In this document: one piece after another, positions 1 through 5,240 of the stretch | Position numbering within the stretch: position 1 is the stretch's first letter | How the letters are laid out: each line of letters opens with the position of its first letter | DNA from: Desulfobacteraceae bacterium | GTDB taxonomy: Bacteria > Desulfobacterota > Desulfobacteria > Desulfobacterales > JAABSP01 | DNA length: 5,240 nucleotides | Assembly: GCA_011390035.1 (NCBI GenBank) | Contig: JAABTE010000190.1 | Coordinates: forward strand, 1 to 5,240 | Direction of reading: 5' to 3' | The notes under the pieces: model-generated | Databases searched by the model: none | What the model was told of the DNA's origin: nothing | What the model saw: the letters and a program-made list of their open reading frames with translations, nothing else | Made by a program: the position numbers and the translations under genes

Positions 1-1916
<1,916 letters not shown>

Positions 1917-1922
1917 GAATCT

Positions 1923-1928
1923 CTCCTC
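1923..1928 (-). promoter_or_regulatory. Shine-Dalgarno site of the hybrid kinase
   Basis: On the minus strand the sequence reads GAGGAG, 6 nt before the ATG at 1916. It is the strongest ribosome-binding site in the window and fixes the kinase start. It suggests the kinase is translated independently of tlyA, whose stop lies 82 bp upstream. I saw no convincing -35/-10 pair or terminator in that 82-bp gap, so read-through from tlyA remains possible. Confidence 0.75.
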
Positions 1929-1998
1929 GGCTCCGGGTTGCGCTCCCTGATCCATACCCGAAATCAATCCGAAATGAAACACAAATCCGGCGCGGGCG

Positions 1999-2763
1999 TC
2001 AATTTTTCCGGAGGCGGATCAGAAACTCCCGATTCCCCTTCGGCCCCAGAATCGGCGAGGGGCATGTCCCCGCCACCGAAAGCCCCATCCCTTGGAAAAA
2101 ATCGGAAAGATCGGCCACCACGGCATCATGCAGCGCCGGGTCCCGCACCACGCCGCCCTTGCCCACCTGCCCCCGGCCCACCTCGAACTGGGGCTTGATG
2201 AGCGCCAGGATTTCCCCGGCCGGCTTCAAAAAACCCGTCACCGCAGGCGCCACGATCCGCAGGGAGATGAAGGAGACGTCGATGACCGCAAGATCCGCGG
2301 GCTCCGGGATGGCCGAGGCCGGCAGATGCCGGATGTTGGCCCGCTCGATGGCCACCACCCGGGGGTCATTGCGCAGGGACCAGGCCAGTTGCCCGTACCC
2401 CACGTCAACGGCGTAAACCCGGGCGGCCCCGTTCTGAAGCAGACAATCGGTAAACCCGCCGGTGGCCGCCCCCACGTCAAGGCAGATCCATCCGGCCGGC
2501 GACACCCCGAAATATTCCAGCGCCCCGGCCAGCTTCAACCCGCCCCGGCTCACATAGGGGATGTCCTCGCCCCGGAGCGCCACCCGGCTGTCCCCGGCCA
2601 CGAAATGGCCGGCCTTGTCCACCGGCCGATCCTCCACCAGCACCTTGCCGGCCATGATCAGGGCCCGGGCCCGCTCCCGGCTGCCGGCCAGCCCCCGCTC
2701 CACCAGCAGCAGATCCAGCCGCTTGCGCCCCCTTCCCGCCGCCCCGCCGGCCCCCGCCGTCAC
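1999..2763 (-). CDS. tlyA: TlyA-family rRNA (cytidine-2'-O)-methyltransferase
   Basis: A 254-residue SAM-dependent ribose 2'-O-methyltransferase of the TlyA family, cytoplasmic, acting on ribosomal RNA (family targets: C1920 of 23S, and in the longer type also C1409 of 16S). An S4 RNA-binding domain spans about residues 14-73 (RKRLDLLLVERGL onward). An FtsJ-like Rossmann domain follows: VSRGGLKL (71-78), SAM-binding DVGAATGGF (96-104), DVGYGQLAWSLRNDPR (120-135), VIDVSF (160-165), KPQFEVG (190-196) and NREFL (244-248). The FtsJ-type K-D-K-E tetrad would be K77, D162, K190 and E246. The protein ends right after EFLIRLRKN, without the C-terminal tail of mycobacterial TlyA, so I infer a type I enzyme (23S only). 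The start is GTG, overlapping the dxs stop as GTGA, with a purine-rich stretch (GGGGGAAAGG) just upstream. About a dozen Ala/Gly/Arg residues precede the usual family start, but no better start codon is visible. Some TlyA proteins are annotated as haemolysins; the motifs favour the methyltransferase role. Confidence 0.95.
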   Translation of the reverse strand: MTAGAGGAAGRGRKRLDLLLVERGLAGSRERARALIMAGKVLVEDRPVDKAGHFVAGDSRVALRGEDIPYVSRGGLKLAGALEYFGVSPAGWICLDVGAATGGFTDCLLQNGAARVYAVDVGYGQLAWSLRNDPRVVAIERANIRHLPASAIPEPADLAVIDVSFISLRIVAPAVTGFLKPAGEILALIKPQFEVGRGQVGKGGVVRDPALHDAVVADLSDFFQGMGLSVAGTCPSPILGPKGNREFLIRLRKN

Positions 2764-4763
2764 CTGCGCCTTTCCCCCATCAGCGCCCGGGCCACCTCGG
2801 CCACGCCCTTGCCATCCAGCCCGTGCAACTCCCGAAGCAGCCCCTGGGGTCCATGGGCCACGAACACATCATCCACGCCCACGCGCCGGACCCGAACCGC
2901 CCCCGGCGCGGGGGCGGCCGTCATTTTCGCGCTCATCGTTTCCGTCCCAGTGGTTTCTGCTCCCGTCGTTCCCGTTTCCGCCGTTTCCGCTCCCGTTGTT
3001 TCCGCTTCAGGGCTGTCCGCAGGGCTGTCCGCGTCGTTGAGCATCTCCAGAACGGCGGAGCCGAAGCCGCCCTGGCGAACGTTCTCCTCAATCGTCACCA
3101 CCCGGCCCAGCCGGCGGGCCAGGGGCACCAGGGTTTCGGCGTCAAGGGGCTTGACGAACCGCGCGTCCACCACCGTCGGTCGGATTCCCTCCGCCCGCAG
3201 CAGTTTGGCCGCAGCCTCGGCCGCGGCCACGCCGGCGCCGATTCCCAGCAGCATCAGGTCGTCCCCTTCTTCCAGCACCTCCGCCCGGCCGATGGGAATG
3301 GGCGTCACCGGCTCCGTCAGCGCCACGCCGCGCCCGGCTCCCCTCGGGTAGCGCAGGGCGATGGGGCCGTTGTAATCGATGGCGGTTCGCAGCATCCGCC
3401 GAAGCTGATCCTCGTCCCGGGGCGCCATTACCACCATGTTGGGCATGCACCGCAGATAAGAAAGATCGAACAGCCCGTGATGTGTGGGTCCGTCCTCCCC
3501 CACGATCCCCCCCCGGTCGATGGCAAAGACCACCGGCAGCGACTCGATGCACACGTCGTGCAGAATCTGGTCATAGGCCCTCTGCAAAAAGGTGGAATAG
3601 ATCGCCACCACCGGCTTCATCCCCTCCGCGGCCAGGCCGGCGGCAAAGGTTACGCCGTGCTGCTCGGCGATGCCCACATCGAAGAACCGGTCCGGATACG
3701 TCTCTGAAAAAGGCACCAACCCGGTGCCCTCGGGCATGGCCGCTGTGACGGCCACGATCCTGTCGTCCCCGGCGGCCATGGCCACCATGGCGTCGCCGAA
3801 CACCTGGGTGTAGCCGGGCGCCGAGGCCGCCCTGGCCACGCAGTTGCCCGTTTCCTTCTCGAAGCAGCCCACCCCGTGGAAATAGACCGGATTCTGCTCC
3901 GCGTGGGGATATCCCTTGCCCTTGCGGGTGGTTACGTGGAGCAGCACCGACTCTTTCAGTGTGCGGATGTTGCTCAGGATATCGATGAGATGATCGATGC
4001 GGTGGCCGTTGATGGGGCCGAAGTAGTCGAAGTTGAAGGCTTCAAAAAGCATGCCCGGGGTCACGAAGGTCTTGAAGGACTCCTCGGAGCGCTTGGCGAA
4101 GCCGTACATGTCGTCGCCGATGCGGGGAAGGGATTTTAAAAACTCCCCGAAATCCCTTCGCAGGTCCTGGAGCTTTCTGGCGGAAAAGGTCCGGCTCAGA
4201 AAGGAGGACAGCGCCCCCACGTTCCGGGAGATGGACATGTCGTTGTCATTGAGGATGACAATCAGGTCCTTTTGCATGTCTCCGGCCTGGTTAAGCCCCT
4301 CGTAGGCCAGCCCGGCGGTCATGGAGCCGTCGCCGATCACGGCGATCACCTTGCCGGGGTCATTTTTCAGGCTCCGGCCGCAGGCCATGCCCAGGCCGGC
4401 GGAGATGGAGGTGGAGCTGTGGCCCGTGGTGAAGGCGTCGTATTCGCTCTCCCCCATGCGGGTAAAGCCGCTCAGGCCGCCGTAGCGGCGCAGGGTGGAA
4501 AACTGGTCTCGCCGGCCGGTGAGCAGCTTGTGGGCATAGGCCTGGTGACCCACGTCCCAGATCACCTTGTCCCTGGGGGCGTCGAACACATAGTGGATGG
4601 CGATGGCCAGCTCCACCACCCCGAGGCTGGAAGCCAAGTGCCCCCCGTTGGCGGACACCACGTCCACAATGGTCTCGCGGATCTCCGCGGCCAGGGCCGG
4701 CAGGCGGGAAACGGCCAGCCGCTTCAGGTCCGCCGGCGAATCGATTCGGCTCAGTATGCTCAA
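2760..4763 (-). CDS. dxs: 1-deoxy-D-xylulose-5-phosphate synthase
   Basis: This 667-residue thiamine-diphosphate enzyme condenses pyruvate with glyceraldehyde 3-phosphate to DXP, the first step of the MEP isoprenoid pathway (DXP also feeds thiamine and pyridoxal synthesis); it is cytoplasmic and normally dimeric. The N-terminal domain has GGHLASSLG (40-48; H42), WDVGHQAYAHKLLTGR (69-84), and the cofactor/Mg motif from GDGS (144-147) to LNDNDMSIS (171-179). FHGV (295-298) supplies another conserved histidine. The pyrimidine-binding domain has the catalytic glutamate E367 in VGIAEQH and DRGGIVGEDGPTHHG (416-430). The transketolase C-terminal domain begins near residue 490. The protein is longer than the usual 620-640 residues because of a low-complexity insert at about 578-621. 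It starts at TTG: the in-frame codons upstream reach a TGA at 4791-4793 with no ATG, and MSILSRIDSPADLKRL matches family N-termini. AAGGAG lies 11 nt upstream, a rather long spacing. It is followed without a gap by tlyA. Confidence 0.98.
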   Translation of the reverse strand: MSILSRIDSPADLKRLAVSRLPALAAEIRETIVDVVSANGGHLASSLGVVELAIAIHYVFDAPRDKVIWDVGHQAYAHKLLTGRRDQFSTLRRYGGLSGFTRMGESEYDAFTTGHSSTSISAGLGMACGRSLKNDPGKVIAVIGDGSMTAGLAYEGLNQAGDMQKDLIVILNDNDMSISRNVGALSSFLSRTFSARKLQDLRRDFGEFLKSLPRIGDDMYGFAKRSEESFKTFVTPGMLFEAFNFDYFGPINGHRIDHLIDILSNIRTLKESVLLHVTTRKGKGYPHAEQNPVYFHGVGCFEKETGNCVARAASAPGYTQVFGDAMVAMAAGDDRIVAVTAAMPEGTGLVPFSETYPDRFFDVGIAEQHGVTFAAGLAAEGMKPVVAIYSTFLQRAYDQILHDVCIESLPVVFAIDRGGIVGEDGPTHHGLFDLSYLRCMPNMVVMAPRDEDQLRRMLRTAIDYNGPIALRYPRGAGRGVALTEPVTPIPIGRAEVLEEGDDLMLLGIGAGVAAAEAAAKLLRAEGIRPTVVDARFVKPLDAETLVPLARRLGRVVTIEENVRQGGFGSAVLEMLNDADSPADSPEAETTGAETAETGTTGAETTGTETMSAKMTAAPAPGAVRVRRVGVDDVFVAHGPQGLLRELHGLDGKGVAEVARALMGERRR
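2901..3032 (-). repeat. low-complexity repetitive insert within dxs
   Basis: This stretch encodes Dxs residues about 578-621, an acidic and Thr-rich segment containing SPADSP, TTGAET twice (589-594 and 599-604), TGTET and a Pro/Ala end. At DNA level it holds a perfect-but-one 12-bp tandem pair (3010-3021 and 3022-3033, gggctgtccgca / gggctgtccgcg) and repeated tttccgctcccgt-like units between 2938 and 3005. It lies between NVRQGGFGSAVLEML and VRVRRVGVDDVFVAHG, a stretch that is short in ordinary Dxs proteins. The reading frame is kept throughout. I infer an in-frame expansion by slippage that forms a disordered surface loop in the C-terminal domain, away from the cofactor residues. Confidence 0.8.
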
Positions 4764-4783
4764 GAGAAAATTCGCTCCTTCAT
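4760..4783 (-). other. possible 7-codon leader ORF overlapping the dxs start
   Basis: On the minus strand an ATG at 4783 opens a frame reading MKERIFS and stopping at a TGA that overlaps the dxs TTG start as TTGA. The dxs Shine-Dalgarno sequence lies inside this mini-frame. It has no ribosome-binding site of its own. It could be a chance by-product of the SD and start region, or it could couple translation to the weak TTG start. I favour chance and list it because it sits exactly on the start site. Confidence 0.2.
4775..4780 (-). promoter_or_regulatory. Shine-Dalgarno site of dxs
   Basis: The minus strand reads AAGGAG here, followed by 11 nt and the TTG start at 4763. The match to the anti-SD sequence is strong, but the spacing is longer than the usual 5-9 nt. 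There is no alternative ATG in frame, so this site supports the TTG start. The repeat array begins 11 bp further upstream. Confidence 0.65.
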
Positions 4784-4790
4784 ATCGTGT

Positions 4791-4888
4791 TCAGTGGCCC
4801 GTGTTCAGTGGCCCATGATCAGTGGCCCATGATCAGTGGCCCATGATCAGTGGCCCATGATCAGTGGCCCATGATCAGTGGCCCATGA
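4791..4888. repeat. 14-bp tandem repeat, seven copies
   Basis: Seven head-to-tail copies of tcagtggcccatga fill exactly 98 bp. The copies at 4805, 4819, 4833, 4847, 4861 and 4875 are identical. The first (4791-4804) ends in cgtgt instead of catga. Six identical copies in a row point to recent slippage-type expansion. The period is not a multiple of three, there is no supported reading frame, and there are no unique spacers, so this is not a CRISPR array. It lies 27 bp upstream of the dxs start and would be transcribed as part of the dxs leader if the operon is read through from ispA. Confidence 0.97.
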
Positions 4889-5049
4889 TCGAAATCCGGG
4901 CCGGGCGGATTGGCCCGTGTTCACTGGTCCATGATCAAAATCCGGGCCAGTCGGATTGGCCAGTGTTCAGTGGTTCATGATCAAAATCCGGGCCGGGCGG
5001 ATTGGCCCGTGTTCACTGGTTCATGGTCGAGGTCCAGCCCGGGCGGATT
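4889..5049. repeat. 46-bp tandem repeat, three copies plus a decayed partial copy
   Basis: Three 46-bp units abut at 4889-4934, 4935-4980 and 4981-5026. A diverged partial fourth unit (about 5027-5049) follows, recognisable by its core cccgggcggatt. By my alignment the first and third copies differ at 3 of 46 positions, and the second and third at 5. Each unit has an 18-bp unique part (tcaaaatccgggccgggc in the third copy), then a 14-bp part like ggattggcccgtgt, then a 14-bp part like tcactggtccatga. The last two resemble the neighbouring 14-bp repeat units. The array ends 14 bp from the ispA stop codon. No gene is supported in it. Confidence 0.95.
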
Positions 5050-5063
5050 TGCCGAATGAGCGG

Positions 5064-5240
5064 CTATCGGTTCCGCTCCACCACATAACGGGCGATGGCC
5101 CGCAGGGGGTCGGCCCGGCCGCCGAAGCCGTCCAGGGCCGCCACCGCGTCCCCGGCCAGGTCGTTGGCGAAGCGCCGGGCGCCGTCCAGACCCATCAGTG
5201 AGGGATAGGTGTTCTTGGCCCGGGCGCTGTCGGTGCCCAC
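5064..5240 (-). CDS. ispA: polyprenyl (farnesyl/geranylgeranyl) diphosphate synthase, C-terminal part
   Basis: The last 58 codons of a trans-isoprenyl diphosphate synthase, ending in TAG at 5064-5066; the 5' part lies beyond the right edge. The enzyme condenses IPP with allylic diphosphates to make C15 (or C20) prenyl diphosphates in the cytoplasm. The visible part opens with GTDSARAKNTYPSLMGLDGAR, matching the conserved lysine-rich loop and TYP(S/A)L..GL..AR block after the second aspartate-rich motif in IspA-type enzymes. It ends in DPLRAIARYVVERNR, the usual C-terminus of this family (DPLR.la.yiveR). The aspartate-rich motifs are outside the window, so product chain length cannot be judged. 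The position directly upstream of dxs on the same strand supports the ispA call; IspB-type synthases end differently. Confidence 0.92.
   Translation of the reverse strand: MGTDSARAKNTYPSLMGLDGARRFANDLAGDAVAALDGFGGRADPLRAIARYVVERNR

Larger units (their letters stand above)
4764..5063. other. ispA-dxs intergenic spacer, 300 bp
   Basis: The spacer contains the dxs ribosome-binding site, the 14-bp array, the 46-bp array and a 14-bp remainder next to ispA. No tRNA, clear promoter or intrinsic terminator is visible: the only short hairpin after the ispA stop (GCCG/CGGC, 5051-5064) has a four-pair stem and no T-run. Its length contrasts with the 4-nt overlap between dxs and tlyA, which suggests that the repeats grew inside a formerly compact operon. 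Confidence 0.8.

Noticed and set aside
2092..3351. 419-codon open frame on the plus strand, and similar plus-strand frames across dxs
   Set aside because: It is antisense to tlyA and dxs. Its composition is biased (Pro/Arg/Ser runs), it has no motifs, and the long openness follows from high GC.
4763..4800. Promoter for dxs just upstream of its start
   Set aside because: A CTGAAC / GATATG pair with 16-bp spacing can be drawn on the minus strand, but the -35 matches only about half the consensus and the -10 would put the transcription start on or after the SD.
4791..5049. CRISPR array
   Set aside because: The units are directly contiguous, of 14 and 46 bp, with no unique spacers and no cas genes nearby.
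5051..5064. Intrinsic terminator after ispA
   Set aside because: The stem has only four pairs (GCCG/CGGC) and is not followed by a T-run on the minus strand.
4956..5201. 81-codon plus-strand frame across the repeats and ispA end
   Set aside because: It is made of repeat sequence and the antisense of ispA, with no ribosome-binding site or family resemblance.

Overview
The window is a GC-rich bacterial chromosomal segment in which every supportable gene lies on the minus strand. Read in the direction of transcription (high to low coordinates) the order is: the 3' end of a short-chain polyprenyl diphosphate synthase (ispA type), a 300-bp spacer filled almost entirely by tandem repeats, dxs (1-deoxy-D-xylulose-5-phosphate synthase), tlyA (S4-domain rRNA 2'-O-methyltransferase), and a membrane-bound hybrid histidine kinase that runs off the left edge. 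The ispA-dxs-tlyA order is a familiar isoprenoid operon layout in several bacterial groups, including many Desulfobacterota (former Deltaproteobacteria). With the high GC and a MASE3-type hybrid kinase next door, a Desulfobacterota-like organism is a reasonable but unproven guess.

Region by region. 5064-5240 holds the last 58 codons of ispA. 4764-5063 is non-coding: about 260 of its 300 bp are a nested minisatellite, with three 46-bp copies plus a decayed fourth on the ispA side and seven 14-bp copies on the dxs side; the 14-bp unit matches the end of the 46-bp unit. 2760-4763 is dxs, which begins at a TTG codon and carries a low-complexity Thr/Glu/Ala/Gly insert of about 44 residues near its C-terminus. 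1999-2763 is tlyA, whose GTG start overlaps the dxs stop as GTGA. After an 82-bp gap, 1-1916 encodes 638 residues of a sensor kinase: a MASE3 membrane domain, HisKA with H290, an ATPase domain, and a receiver domain with D586, cut by the window edge just after the receiver's conserved lysine.

How they fit together. Dxs makes the first intermediate of the MEP pathway, which supplies IPP and DMAPP, and IspA condenses these into farnesyl or geranylgeranyl diphosphate. TlyA acts on ribosomal RNA and is a frequent but metabolically unexplained operon companion. The kinase may be the last gene of the same transcript or may have its own promoter; its ligand cannot be read from the sequence.

I see no undescribed multi-gene system, CRISPR array, mobile element or RNA gene. 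The unusual material is the nested repeat array between ispA and dxs, and the repetitive insert inside Dxs.
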